DNA from: Pseudomonadota bacterium
GTDB lineage: Bacteria > Pseudomonadota > Gammaproteobacteria > Steroidobacterales > Steroidobacteraceae
DNA length: 64,000 nucleotides
Assembly: GCA_025357635.1 (NCBI GenBank)
Contig: JANXOV010000073.1
Location: 37,766 to 101,765, forward strand
Reading direction: 5' to 3'
Shown here: one piece after another, positions 9,150 to 17,931 of the stretch
Numbering within the stretch: the stretch's first letter is position 1
How the letters are laid out: each line of letters opens with the position of its first letter
Position numbers and translations under genes: made by a program
The notes under the pieces: model-generated
What the model saw: only the letters and a program-made list of their open reading frames with translations
The model's database searches: none
Told to the model about the DNA's origin: nothing

Positions 9150-10369
9150 AAAGCGTCAGCCGCAACAATCGATTCACCCGACGCCGTTTCCTGTTCGGCG
9201 CAGGCGCCCTCGCGGTCGGCGCCGCACTGCCCGATGCGCTGTTCGCCAAAACCGGCGGCGAGGCGCGATTCGTGGCCATCATCCTGCGCGGCGCGCTGGA
9301 CGGCCTGGCCGCCGTGCCGCCCTACGCCGACCCGCACTACGCAGGTCTGCACCGGGATCTGGCCATTGCCGCGCCCGGCACGCAGGCAGGCGCGCTGGAT
9401 CTGGACGGCCATTTCGGATTGCACCCCTCGCTGAGTTTTCTGCACGAGCGCTATCGCAGCGGCGAACTCGCGGTGATGCAGGCCGTGGCCTCGCCCTACC
9501 GCGACCGGTCGCATTTCGACGGCCAGGCCGTGCTGGAGAATGGTCTGACCCGCGCCGTGGGCAGCGCCGATGGCTGGTTGAATCGCGCGCTTGCGGTGAT
9601 GCCGGCCCGCGCGACCGGCGCAGCGGCCGAGCACGCGCTGGCGCTGAGCCAGAACGTGCCGCTCATTCTGCGCGGCAATCAACGGGTGCAGTCGAAGTCC
9701 CCGCAGGTTACGCCCGCAGTGGATGAGGATCTGCTGACCCGGCTGGCGGATCTGTACTCCAAGGACGACTGGTTCTCGGCGCGACTGAGCGAGGCGGCGA
9801 ACATGCAGGCAATGCCGGCGCCCGGTACGGACAACCCCAGGCCTCAGATCAACGCCCGCATTCAACAATCCGCGCAAATGGCCGCCGCCATCATGGCCGC
9901 CGACGGCGGCCCGGAAATCGCCGTGCTCGAAGCCTCAGGCTGGGACACTCACGCCAACCAGGGTGCGGCGCAGGGCACACTGGCCAACCGCCTGGCCGGG
10001 CTGGATCACGCACTGCGTGCCTTCAACGACGGGCTTGGGCCCTTATGGCGCCACGCCGTGGTGATGGTGGTGACGGAATTTGGCCGCACCGCCGCGATGA
10101 ACGGCACGCGTGGCACCGATCACGGCACGGCCGGCTGTTGTTTCGTGATGGGTGGCGCCATCGCCGGCGGCCGGGTCATGACCGACTGGCCCGGATTGGC
10201 GCCGGCCGATCTGTATCAAGGGCGCGACTTGCAACCCACGCAGGATCTGCGCGGCGTGTTCAAAGCGGTGCTGACCGATCATCTGAGAATCGACCGGAGC
10301 AGCGTGGAGCGCCTGATTTTCCCGGAAAGCGCGGACATCAAGCCGGTATCCGGCCTGATCAAGGGGTAA
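9146..10369 (+). CDS. DUF1501 family protein with Tat signal
   Basis: The product is 407 aa. The ATG at 9146 overlaps the DUF1800 stop. The N-terminus carries a twin-arginine type signal (TRRRFLFGAGALAVGAALP), so folded export to the periplasm is likely. DUF1501 belongs to the alkaline-phosphatase/sulfatase-like superfamily; the fragments VVTEFGRTAAMNGTRGTDHG and SGWDTHANQG are the family's conserved metal-site regions. Always expected beside DUF1800, it is probably a secreted partner. The substrate is unknown. A strong hairpin follows the stop. Confidence 0.87.
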   Translation: MKSVSRNNRFTRRRFLFGAGALAVGAALPDALFAKTGGEARFVAIILRGALDGLAAVPPYADPHYAGLHRDLAIAAPGTQAGALDLDGHFGLHPSLSFLHERYRSGELAVMQAVASPYRDRSHFDGQAVLENGLTRAVGSADGWLNRALAVMPARATGAAAEHALALSQNVPLILRGNQRVQSKSPQVTPAVDEDLLTRLADLYSKDDWFSARLSEAANMQAMPAPGTDNPRPQINARIQQSAQMAAAIMAADGGPEIAVLEASGWDTHANQGAAQGTLANRLAGLDHALRAFNDGLGPLWRHAVVMVVTEFGRTAAMNGTRGTDHGTAGCCFVMGGAIAGGRVMTDWPGLAPADLYQGRDLQPTQDLRGVFKAVLTDHLRIDRSSVERLIFPESADIKPVSGLIKG

Positions 10370-10375
10370 GACAAC

Positions 10376-10419
10376 CGCGGCCTCCCTGACGACGCGCAGA
10401 CGCCGCCGGGGAGGCCGCG
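10376..10419. terminator. Strong hairpin between converging genes
   Basis: An 11-bp perfect stem (CGCGGCCTCCC at 10376-10386 with GGGAGGCCGCG at 10409-10419) lies between the DUF1501 stop and the stop of the converging histone-like gene. No T-tract follows on either strand, so it may be a bidirectional attenuator or mRNA 3'-end protector rather than a classical terminator. Confidence 0.5.
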
Positions 10420-10426
10420 AACAGTC

Positions 10427-10858
10427 CTAGAACAACGGCGACTGGTTCGAGCTGGAGGCGCCACCGTTCGAGTCCGGTGTCGCCGCCGGCGCAGGCGCCG
10501 GAGTCACAGGGACCGGATCCAGAATGGAGGGGCGCGAAACGGGCGCGAAACTGGCCGGTGTGCGCGGCGGCACATATGCCGCCTTCACCGCGGGCGCCGG
10601 CTTCTTCACCGCTGGTTTTTTCGGAGCCGCTTTCCTGGGCGCCGCCTTTTTGGGCGCGGCAGTCTTTTTCTTCGCAGCGGCTTTTTTCTTTTTCGGCGCC
10701 GCCTTTTTGGCCGCGGCCCGCTTCACCGGCTTGCGCGCCTTCTTCGCTGCCGCCTTTTTCTTTTTGCGCGGCGCAGCCTTGGCGAGCGCGCGCTTGGGCT
10801 TCCTGGCCTTGGATTTCTTGGCCTTCGAGCCGGTCTTCGATCGTTTCTTCTTCGCCAT
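10427..10858 (-). CDS. Lysine/alanine-rich histone H1-like DNA-binding protein
   Basis: The product is 143 aa. Residues 1-90 are built almost entirely of Lys, Ala, Arg and Pro in KKAAPKKK / KKAAAKK repeats. The last 50 residues form a Pro/Ala/Ser-rich tail ending SSSNQSPLF. This resembles bacterial histone-H1-like proteins (AlgP, HctB or BpH1 type), which bind DNA non-specifically and adjust nucleoid compaction. The rc start ATG is preceded by GAGGTGACAG. The antisense frame is open across the same region because of the repetitive codons, but its Phe/Ala-rich translation is not protein-like. Repeat number in such genes often varies between strains. Confidence 0.75.
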   Translation of the reverse strand: MAKKKRSKTGSKAKKSKARKPKRALAKAAPRKKKKAAAKKARKPVKRAAAKKAAPKKKKAAAKKKTAAPKKAAPRKAAPKKPAVKKPAPAVKAAYVPPRTPASFAPVSRPSILDPVPVTPAPAPAATPDSNGGASSSNQSPLF

Positions 10859-10985
10859 CTGCTGTCACCTCTTGAAGTGCCGAACGCTTGTGTTGAGATT
10901 AGTCCTGAAAACTGCGGCTGTCACTAGCGTTGCGAATACGCAGGCCGCGCTGGCAGCGTTCAAATCATTTGCGTACCCTGGCGCC

Positions 10986-11609
10986 ATGAATTCACTTCAA
11001 GAGGTTTGGATACGCCCCCGCAAAGTGTTTCGTGCGCTCGCCAGCCAGCCCATCGGAATTCTCGACTACCTGCTGAGCGGCGTGCAAGGCGTGGTGGTCG
11101 TTTTGGCGCTGGGCCGGGCGAGCAACCTGGGCTCCAAGGCGGGCGTGGCGGAGATCTTCCTCCGAGCGGCGACCGAAGGAATGCTCATCGGGATAGCCAT
11201 CGTCTGGGTCCAAGCCTGGATTTACACCTGGATGGGCCGCCGCGCAGGCGGGGTGGCCACCCGGGCACAGGTCATTCACGTGCTCGCCTACGGCAGCGTA
11301 CCCATGCTCGGTTCACTGGCCATCTGGTGCCTCGCCGCCTTGCTGCTGGGCAATCACGCCTTCATCGAAACACCCAGCGGCGATGCCGATGCCTTCGTCT
11401 CCTTGTTGAACGCCGCTCAAGTCACCGGGTTTGCGCTGCTGGGGATCTGGAGCGTCATCCTGCAGGTCATGGGCCTGAGCGAAGTTCACCAGCTGCGCAC
11501 CGGCGGCGCAGCCGGCACCTGGCTGCTGGGTCAGGTCGTCTCCGGATTCGTTCTGGGGGTCATCCTGGTGCTGGTGATCCTGATCACAGGCCCGCTGCCG
11601 CAGACCTGA
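10986..11609 (+). CDS. Yip1-domain multi-pass membrane protein
   Basis: The product is 207 aa starting MNSLQEVWIRPRKVFRAL. It has five or so hydrophobic segments (around residues 28-45, 58-80, 100-125, 140-165 and 180-203), the pattern of bacterial Yip1/YIF1-like proteins of unknown function. The ATG at 10986 gives a natural N-terminus; the frame stays open further upstream only because it is antisense to the Lys-rich gene. It converges with the PQQ dehydrogenase gene, with 7 nt between stops. Confidence 0.7.
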   Translation: MNSLQEVWIRPRKVFRALASQPIGILDYLLSGVQGVVVVLALGRASNLGSKAGVAEIFLRAATEGMLIGIAIVWVQAWIYTWMGRRAGGVATRAQVIHVLAYGSVPMLGSLAIWCLAALLLGNHAFIETPSGDADAFVSLLNAAQVTGFALLGIWSVILQVMGLSEVHQLRTGGAAGTWLLGQVVSGFVLGVILVLVILITGPLPQT

Positions 11610-11616
11610 GCCAGGT

Positions 11617-13476
11617 TCAAGGACCCCCGCCGACCGAAAACGCCAGCAGCACATTGCCCGGCATGTGGCCATACAGCCCGTAGCCGGAGTTCACGTACAC
11701 CATGCCCTGATAGACGACCGGACCCGGACCGCCGATCGTTCCGCCGCGGCCCGTCGCTCCCGACAGCGTGGTGATGGGCGCCGTGGTGTCATGGCTCCAC
11801 AGCACCTTGCCGCTGCCGCTGTCATAGGCGCGGACCCGCCCGTCCATGTGGCCTGCGAAAACGGCCCCGGGAATCGCGGTGATGGCGGCCAGAATACCCG
11901 AGTCGCAAAAATCCCGGCCGGCGCACACATTGTCGGCGGGGCTGGACCACAGCAGCTTGCCATCCGCAGGGTTCAGCGCGTAGAGGCCGGGACGCGCAGG
12001 TTCGTTGTAGACACGGCCATCGTGGGCATCGGCCATATCCGACACCGGCACGTACAAACGCGATTGATCGGCAGCCATCGCGAACTGCACCCCGCCTTGG
12101 ATGCTGCCGCGGCCCAGCTTGGCCTGCCACACGGCCGTGTCGTGCTTGTCCGGATCCAGGGCGAACACCGTGCCGTCTTTGCGCCCGACGAGTATCAATT
12201 CCTTGCCCGTTGGCAACGTCGTAAGAATCGTGCCCGCGCCGATGTCGAAATCCGGGCCCACTTTGTCGGGGCAGCCTTCGATGCCGACCATGCAGGCGAT
12301 GTTCCAGGTATCACCGGCCACGGATTGCCAATGCCAGCGAATCGCGCCGCTGGCCATATCGAAGGCAACCACCGAATCACTCAGGTTGGTGGCGGGCGAT
12401 GAATAATTGTTGCCGGTGCCGACGTACAGCAGCCCGCGCTTCAAGTCCAGGGTCGGAGAATTCCATATCGGTACGCCCGAAGGTCCCAGGGTGAGCGTCC
12501 CGGATTTGGTTTTGCCGGTGGGCGCTGCAGGCCGGTCGACGCTGTAGGTTTTCCATAGCGTTGCCCCGCTGCCGGCATCCAACGCCACCAGCGAGCCGCG
12601 AAAGCTGCAACAGGGATAGGTCGGATCCACCCCCGCCTCTTCCAACGAGGAGACCGGAACGTACAAGCGGCCGGCATGGTAGACCGGTGCACCGGTGATG
12701 GTCGCGCTGGGATGATCATCCATGCGCTGCTTCCATTTCAATGCGCCCGTGCCGGCATCCAATGCATAGACGCGGCCCAGGATGTCGCCGAAGAATGCAA
12801 GCGACGCACCGCCGGACGCGCTGCTCTGGCTGTCCGACAGCACCACGGGCGTACGCACTTCGGCAGTGGCGCGATAGGTCCAGCGCACGCAGCCGCTTGC
12901 CGCATCGAGCGCGTAGACCGTGCCGTTCTGACTGCCGACGAACAGCATCCCCCTCGCGAACGTGGGTTGGGAGCGCGCGCGTATGGCGCCGTGATAGTTC
13001 AACGCCCATTTGAGCTTCAACTTTGGAATCTGGGCAGCCGACAGGCCGGCCACCGCCGCGGGGATCAGGCGGGTGTTGCGGTCATCGAATCCCCAGCTGG
13101 GGAGCGCCGACCCGCCGGACGATGCGGTCTCGTTCCTCTGCGCGTTGCAGCGCGGCGCTTGCGCGACCGCGGCAGCCTGCTCCACGGTTTCACCGGACAG
13201 ATAATGGGCGACGTCGCGCTTTTGAGCCTCGCTCAATCCGGCGGACTGTCCTTGCATGATGCCGCTGATGAGCGCCGCGGCGATGGCGTCCGCCGGCATG
13301 AGCTGCAGGAAAGTCTTGCTCGGCGCCTTGGGCACCTGGCCCAGATGGCAGTGCGCGCAGCGCTCCTTGAAGATCGGGGCGCCGGGCAGGTTTTCCGGAT
13401 TCGGCGCTGCCGCCAGGCAGGTCCCGCCGATGGTCAGCACCAAGGCCATCCACAAAGCCGCAGGATTGATTCTCAT
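11617..13476 (-). CDS. Cytochrome-c/PQQ beta-propeller dehydrogenase (PVA-dehydrogenase-like)
   Basis: The product is 619 aa and periplasmic: a signal peptide (ALWMALVLTIGGTCLAAA) is followed by one cytochrome c motif CAHCH near residue 45. A PQQ-type eight-bladed propeller then shows repeated blades such as LLYVGTGNNYSSP and GSGKVLWSHDT. The architecture resembles polyvinyl-alcohol dehydrogenase (cytochrome) and lupanine hydroxylase, which oxidise alcohols and pass electrons to the respiratory chain. It is the last gene of the catabolic operon, 23 nt after the preceding SDR stop, with GAGG before its ATG. The substrate cannot be read from sequence. Confidence 0.82.
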   Translation of the reverse strand: MRINPAALWMALVLTIGGTCLAAAPNPENLPGAPIFKERCAHCHLGQVPKAPSKTFLQLMPADAIAAALISGIMQGQSAGLSEAQKRDVAHYLSGETVEQAAAVAQAPRCNAQRNETASSGGSALPSWGFDDRNTRLIPAAVAGLSAAQIPKLKLKWALNYHGAIRARSQPTFARGMLFVGSQNGTVYALDAASGCVRWTYRATAEVRTPVVLSDSQSSASGGASLAFFGDILGRVYALDAGTGALKWKQRMDDHPSATITGAPVYHAGRLYVPVSSLEEAGVDPTYPCCSFRGSLVALDAGSGATLWKTYSVDRPAAPTGKTKSGTLTLGPSGVPIWNSPTLDLKRGLLYVGTGNNYSSPATNLSDSVVAFDMASGAIRWHWQSVAGDTWNIACMVGIEGCPDKVGPDFDIGAGTILTTLPTGKELILVGRKDGTVFALDPDKHDTAVWQAKLGRGSIQGGVQFAMAADQSRLYVPVSDMADAHDGRVYNEPARPGLYALNPADGKLLWSSPADNVCAGRDFCDSGILAAITAIPGAVFAGHMDGRVRAYDSGSGKVLWSHDTTAPITTLSGATGRGGTIGGPGPVVYQGMVYVNSGYGLYGHMPGNVLLAFSVGGGP

Positions 13477-13499
13477 GAGCGATCCTCGTTTTTCCAGGT

Positions 13500-14261
13500 T
13501 CAAAATTGTGACACGCCGAGCGCGATGCCGCCGTCGACTTCCAGCGCGACGCCCGTCACCCATTCGGCGCGGATCAGATATTCCACCGCCTCGGCTATTT
13601 CCGTTTCAGTGCCGATGCGGCCCAGCGCGTGCAGCGGCGCGACCGCCGCGTAGCGCTCTGTCGCCTGCGGCGCGGTGAACAGCCCGGCGCGCAGATTCAG
13701 TTCGGTGCTGACGGCGCCAGGCAAAATGCAGCCGACACGAATCAGTTTGCGTCCCAGTTCAGCCGCCATGACGCGCGTCAATCCTTCCACGGCCGCCTTG
13801 GTGGTCGCATAAGGAGAGGCGCCCGGAAACGCCCGGCGCGTGTGGGTGGAGCCGATGAACACGATCGAGCCCTGCGTCTTTTCCAGATGCGGCACCGCAA
13901 TGCTGGACAGCATCATGGCGGAGATCACGTTGGTGTCGAAAGCTTCCTTGAGCAGGGCCTCGGTGTATTCCCCGACCGCCTGCCGGTACATGTTCGCCGC
14001 ATTGTTAACCAGGGCATCGAGCTTGCCGCCATGCGCGATGGCCGCCTCCAGCATGCGGTGCCGGTCGGCATCGACCGTCACATCGCCGGCAATGCCGAGA
14101 CAGGCGGGCCCGATGCTGTTTGCCACGGCCTGGATTTTCTCCTGCCGGCGTCCGCTGATGGTGACGCGCGCGCCGCGCCCGGCCAGATAGCGGGCAATGC
14201 CCGCGCCGATGCCCGAGCCGCCGCCGGTAACGAGCACCGACATGTCTTTCAATTCACGCAT
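13500..14261 (-). CDS. Short-chain dehydrogenase/reductase (paralogue of the 16447-17208 gene)
   Basis: The product is 253 aa and a classical SDR. It has the cofactor motif TGGGSGIG, an NNAA motif after the fourth strand, and the catalytic Tyr and Lys in SPYATTKAAVEG. It starts MRELKDMSVLVTGGG with a GGGGG ribosome site. It has exactly the same length as the SDR at 16447-17208 and shares stretches such as IFIGS(T/V)HTRRA(F/Y)PGASPYA and LHALGRIGTETEIAEA, so the two arose by duplication. It probably oxidises a secondary alcohol intermediate of the pathway. Confidence 0.88.
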   Translation of the reverse strand: MRELKDMSVLVTGGGSGIGAGIARYLAGRGARVTISGRRQEKIQAVANSIGPACLGIAGDVTVDADRHRMLEAAIAHGGKLDALVNNAANMYRQAVGEYTEALLKEAFDTNVISAMMLSSIAVPHLEKTQGSIVFIGSTHTRRAFPGASPYATTKAAVEGLTRVMAAELGRKLIRVGCILPGAVSTELNLRAGLFTAPQATERYAAVAPLHALGRIGTETEIAEAVEYLIRAEWVTGVALEVDGGIALGVSQF

Positions 14262-14280
14262 TGCATTCTTGCCCCCGAAG

Positions 14281-15273
14281 TTAACGCCGCAACAATCGCC
14301 GCGCATTGTCCGCCAGATACGGCGGCGCGGCATCGCTGCGCAAGCTCTCCGGCTGATCCCAGCCGGCAAAATTGGTGCCCAGCACCAGCCGCTCCTCACC
14401 CACGATGCTCCTGAGCAGCGCCAGGGAGCGCTCATCGTGTACATGGTTGTCGAACCACAGGCGCTTCAGGCGCGATTCGAATGCGCCCTCATCGCGCAGC
14501 GCGCCCTGCGACCAGGGGCGTTTGCGGGCCGCCTGCGACAATCTGCCGCTCAGGAAACCGACCGCACCGCCGCCGTGGCTGACGCAGATGTCCAGATCCG
14601 GATGCCGGTCGAGCACGCCGCCGAAAATGAGCGTCGCCACCGCGATGGTTTCCTGCGTGGCGAATCCGATCAACAGATCCAGATCGAAGTAATTCACCGC
14701 CGGAAACGCGGCCGGTCCGTCGATGCCGGCAGGCGCCGGATGAAAAAACAGCGGGACATTCAACTCCACGCAGCGGCGGTACAGCGGATCCAGCGCCGCC
14801 GAATCCAGGCGGATGCCGAACTCCGTGCCGACGTAGGGCGCCCACAATCCCAGTTCCTGCACGGCCCGCGTGAGTTCATCGGCGGCGGCCTGCGGGTCCT
14901 GCATGGGCAGGGCCGCAAAGCCCGCCAGGCGCTGCGGAAAAGCGGCGATGCGCTGCGCCGTGACGTTGTTCTGGCGCCGGCAGAATGCGCTGGCCGAGGC
15001 TGTGTCGATGAAGTGGAAATAGGTCAGCGGATTCGGCGACACAACCTGAAAGTCGATGCCGGCCTTGTCCATGGCCGCGATACGCACGTCCAGATCCATG
15101 AAGGCGCTGCCGCGATAGCGCACGCCGTGCAATCGGTAGCCGCCGACTCTGAACAGCGGCCGGCCATCCGGCGCCGTCGTCAGTTCAGGCCCATGCTCGC
15201 CGGCTGCGCCGAAGGTTTCTTCGAGCACGATGTGCGCATGGATGTCGATGGTTCTTGCGCTGCGTATGGACAT
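14281..15273 (-). CDS. Amidohydrolase-2 family (ACMSD-like) metal-dependent hydrolase/decarboxylase
   Basis: The product is 330 aa. It contains the metal-binding TIDIHAHIV near the N-terminus, FFHPAP in the middle, CVSHGGGAVGF, and a late Asp/Asn region LVLGTNFAGWDQPES. This order matches the aminocarboxymuconate-semialdehyde decarboxylase / amidohydrolase-2 family, which includes decarboxylases and ring-opening hydrolases in aromatic and terpenoid catabolism. In the usual position of the catalytic Asp (GTDxP), this protein reads GTNFAG, which is unusual. GAGGA precedes the ATG. It lies 10 nt after the SnoaL-like gene. Confidence 0.85.
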   Translation of the reverse strand: MSIRSARTIDIHAHIVLEETFGAAGEHGPELTTAPDGRPLFRVGGYRLHGVRYRGSAFMDLDVRIAAMDKAGIDFQVVSPNPLTYFHFIDTASASAFCRRQNNVTAQRIAAFPQRLAGFAALPMQDPQAAADELTRAVQELGLWAPYVGTEFGIRLDSAALDPLYRRCVELNVPLFFHPAPAGIDGPAAFPAVNYFDLDLLIGFATQETIAVATLIFGGVLDRHPDLDICVSHGGGAVGFLSGRLSQAARKRPWSQGALRDEGAFESRLKRLWFDNHVHDERSLALLRSIVGEERLVLGTNFAGWDQPESLRSDAAPPYLADNARRLLRR

Positions 15274-15283
15274 CGGCGATTCC

Positions 15284-15652
15284 TCAGCGGCCTTCGCGCT
15301 GGCGCAGGTACGTGGCCAGATCGAAGTAATCCCGCCAGGCGGCGATCAATCCGTCGCGGATTTCGAACGCGCCCATGATGGGCAGTTTCACGTGCACGCC
15401 GCCAATACCGAATTCGTCGATTCTTTCGGTGAGAACCGTGTCGCCGGATTCGGCAATCGCCAGCAGTTTCCAATCCACCCAATCGAAACTGCCCGCGCTG
15501 TGCAGATAGGTGCGGACCGCCTCGCGACCCTGGATGGGTTGCAGCGGAATATTGTGATAGCGGACATCCGGGTGCAGCGAAGCGACCACTCGATCCAGGT
15601 CGTTGGCGTTCCACGCATCGATGAAGGCACGAATGATATCCGCGTGCGCCAC
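15284..15652 (-). CDS. Limonene-1,2-epoxide-hydrolase-like / SnoaL-fold protein
   Basis: The product is 122 aa with a cone-shaped alpha+beta (NTF2-like) fold signature: DIIRAFIDAWNANDLD at the start and IAAWRDYFDLATY at the end. The Arg-Asp-Tyr-Phe-Asp cluster matches the Asp/Arg catalytic triad region of limonene-1,2-epoxide hydrolase. The start is GTG at 15652, sharing one base with the TAG stop of the upstream SDR. If catalytic, it could open an epoxide formed by one of the operon's P450s; it could equally be an isomerase of the SnoaL type. Confidence 0.75.
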   Translation of the reverse strand: MAHADIIRAFIDAWNANDLDRVVASLHPDVRYHNIPLQPIQGREAVRTYLHSAGSFDWVDWKLLAIAESGDTVLTERIDEFGIGGVHVKLPIMGAFEIRDGLIAAWRDYFDLATYLRQREGR

Positions 15653-16443
15653 TACAGGTAACCCTGCACGGTGCCGCCGTCGACCTGGAGCGCTGCGCCG
15701 GTGACGTAGCTTGCGCGCGCCGAGCCGAGGAACACGATGACATCGGCAATCTCGTTTGCATCGGCGAGCCGGCGCATCGGAATGCCCAGCGCGATGCTCT
15801 GCTCGACCGAGTGGCTGTCGGATGCCGATCGGCGCGCCCGTTCATCGACGATATCGCGGACCCGCTGCGTGCGCGTCCAGCCCGGGCAAACCGTATTCAC
15901 CAGCACGTTGTCCTGCGCCACTTCATTGGACAGTGATTTGGCCCAGCCCAACACGGCAAGGCGAATGCTGTTGGAGAGCAACAGGCCATCGATCGGCTGT
16001 TTGACCGAGTAGGAGGACACATTGACGATCCGGCCCCATCGACGCTGCCGCATGCCCGGCAATACTTCGCGGGTCAGGCGTATGGCGGACATCAATGTCA
16101 GATCCACTGCACGCTGCCAGGCCGCATCGTCCAGCGCCGCGAAATTGCCGGGCGGCGGGCCGCCGACATTGTTGACCAGCACATCGACCCCGCCCCACTG
16201 GCTTTGCACGCGCGCATACAAAGCCTGAGCGCCGTCCGGCTGCGACAAATCGGCGGCCACCGCAAGCACGCTGCCGGCGCCGCCGGGATCCAGCCGGCGC
16301 ACGGCCGCCTCCAGATTCTTTTCACTGCGAGAGCAGATGGCAACGCGCGCGCCCTCCTGCACGAAGGCCTGTGCCGTCGCCAGCCCGATGCCGGCGCTCG
16401 CACCGCTGACCAGAACCACCCGATCGTTGAGTCCTAGATCCAT
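15652..16443 (-). CDS. SDR-family protein lacking the YxxxK motif
   Basis: The product is 263 aa. The nucleotide-binding motif reads SGASAGIG and NNVGGPPPG follows, as in FabG-like SDRs. Where the catalytic Tyr-x-x-x-Lys should stand, the sequence is LLLSNSIRLAVLG, with Ser and Arg in those positions. A subgroup of SDRs shares this SNxxR pattern, so the change is probably ancestral rather than decay. It ends with ALQVDGGTVQGYL, the normal SDR C-terminus. It lies 3 nt downstream of the next SDR. A cofactor-binding role with altered chemistry is likely. Confidence 0.82.
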   Translation of the reverse strand: MDLGLNDRVVLVSGASAGIGLATAQAFVQEGARVAICSRSEKNLEAAVRRLDPGGAGSVLAVAADLSQPDGAQALYARVQSQWGGVDVLVNNVGGPPPGNFAALDDAAWQRAVDLTLMSAIRLTREVLPGMRQRRWGRIVNVSSYSVKQPIDGLLLSNSIRLAVLGWAKSLSNEVAQDNVLVNTVCPGWTRTQRVRDIVDERARRSASDSHSVEQSIALGIPMRRLADANEIADVIVFLGSARASYVTGAALQVDGGTVQGYL

Positions 16444-16446
16444 GTT

Positions 16447-17208
16447 TCAGCCTGCCGTCAATCCAAGTCCCAGCCCGCCGTCCACATCGACGATGGCGCC
16501 GGTGGTCCACTCGGCGCAACACAGATAGCCGATCGCTTCGGCAATCTCGGTCTCGGTGCCGATGCGCCCCAGTGCGTGCATCCCCGCCATGCCTTCGAGG
16601 CGTTTGCGGGCGGTGGCGTCATCGAACAGTCCGGCGCGTTGATTGATTTCGGTGAGCACGGCGCCGGGCACCACGCAGTTCACGCGAATGCGCTGTTCTC
16701 CCAATTCGGCCGCCAGCACCCGCGTCAGCACTTCCACGGCGCCTTTGGTCGCTGCATAGGGCGAAGCGCCCGGGTAGGCGCGCCGCGTATGCACCGAGCC
16801 GATGAAAATCACCGCGCCCTGCGTCTTGGCCAGATGCGGCACCGCCAGACCGGTGAGCAGCATGGCCGCGATGACGTTGGAGTTGAACACTTCCATCAGC
16901 TTATCTTGCGTGAGCGTGGCGATGGGTCCGCGGTACATGTTGCCGGCGTTGTTGACCAGCACATGCAATCCGCCGCCGTGCTCCACGGCACCGGCCAGAA
17001 TCGACTGCCGGTCCGCCGCCTGCGTGATGTCACCGACCACGACGCGGCACGCGGCGCCCAGGTCGTGGGCCACCTCGGCAAGCTTGTCGCCGCGCCGGCC
17101 GCAAATGGTCACGCGCGCGCCGCGCGCCGCAAAGTAACGCGCCGTGCCGGCGCCGATTCCCGATCCGCCACCCGTGATCAGCACCGACATTGCCTGGATC
17201 TCACGCAA
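16447..17208 (-). CDS. Short-chain dehydrogenase/reductase (paralogue of the 13500-14261 gene)
   Basis: The product is 253 aa with cofactor motif TGGGSGIG, NNAGN, and catalytic Tyr/Lys in SPYAATKGAVEV. I place the start at a TTG (17208-17206) because a perfect AGGAGG lies 6 nt before it. This gives the N-terminus MREIQAMSVLI, which parallels the paralogue's MRELKDMSVLV and the same length. An ATG at 17190 would remove six residues. The TTG start overlaps the end of the ThuA-like gene by 8 nt. Confidence 0.87.
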   Translation of the reverse strand: MREIQAMSVLITGGGSGIGAGTARYFAARGARVTICGRRGDKLAEVAHDLGAACRVVVGDITQAADRQSILAGAVEHGGGLHVLVNNAGNMYRGPIATLTQDKLMEVFNSNVIAAMLLTGLAVPHLAKTQGAVIFIGSVHTRRAYPGASPYAATKGAVEVLTRVLAAELGEQRIRVNCVVPGAVLTEINQRAGLFDDATARKRLEGMAGMHALGRIGTETEIAEAIGYLCCAEWTTGAIVDVDGGLGLGLTAG

Positions 17209-17917
17209 GACCCACCTCCTGCCCGACCGCGTTCGGCTGCACCAGCCAGGCCACGGCCCGGTCGAGAATTTTCCGATGCGTCGGCTCGTTGATCGACTCC
17301 ACCCCATGTCCCAGCGCATCGTAAACGACGCGGCCCTTGCCGAAGCGATGCGTCCACATCACCGGTTGATAGTCCCCATCCGGCACAGTGCGTGCGCGCA
17401 GGATGGGGCGTGCCTGCGCGTCAAGCCGCAGACCGTGATAGACCTCGTCGAACACCTGGAACGGCGGGACATCCTGCGTCAGCGTCCCGCGCGGCTCGAT
17501 GGATTCCACCTGCACCATGCCGGTCGGCGGATGAAAGGATTGGCCCCATACCCATTGTGCACCGAGGATCGACCCCCACCCGGCCCAACTGTCAAAACAA
17601 ATGCTGGCCGTGTGCAGGCCGAGCAGAGCGCCGCCGCGGCGAACGAAATCAGTCAGTGTTTCGCGTCCGGAGAGAGAGAGATTGAAGGCCCATTGGGCGC
17701 GAAATGGCGCGTATTTTTCATTCTGCGTCATGCTGAATCGAAGCGCGTTCACGGTCAGCAGCCGGCACTTGCCCGATTGCGCCAGCGCCTGCAAAGCGGT
17801 TTCAGGATCCAAGAAGACCTGCGTGCGCAGATTCAATGCGGCGCAGCGCGCGGCCAGCAGCGCCGAAGTCTGCTCGAACTCGTGGTAGATCCCCCCGGCA
17901 ATCAGCACATGATCCAT
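17201..17917 (-). CDS. ThuA-like (class I glutamine-amidotransferase fold) protein
   Basis: The product is 238 aa. It matches the ThuA/trehalose-utilisation domain: HVLIAGGIYHEFEQTS at the N-terminus, RRGGALLGLHTAS in the middle, DEVYHGLR, PVMWTHRFGKGRVVYDALGHG and the ending HRKILDRAVAWLV. These proteins adopt a GATase1-like fold and recur in sugar and xenobiotic catabolic loci, with no defined reaction in most cases. Its stop overlaps the next gene's ribosome-binding region and start, which implies coupling. Confidence 0.82.
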   Translation of the reverse strand: MDHVLIAGGIYHEFEQTSALLAARCAALNLRTQVFLDPETALQALAQSGKCRLLTVNALRFSMTQNEKYAPFRAQWAFNLSLSGRETLTDFVRRGGALLGLHTASICFDSWAGWGSILGAQWVWGQSFHPPTGMVQVESIEPRGTLTQDVPPFQVFDEVYHGLRLDAQARPILRARTVPDGDYQPVMWTHRFGKGRVVYDALGHGVESINEPTHRKILDRAVAWLVQPNAVGQEVGLA

Positions 17918-17931
17918 GGGCGTTGAGCCGG

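Noticed and set aside
10524..10985. Plus-strand open frame upstream of and in frame with the Yip1-like gene
   Set aside because: It is antisense to the Lys/Ala-rich gene; the Phe/Ala/Gly-rich translation is a by-product of AAG/GCC codons on the other strand.
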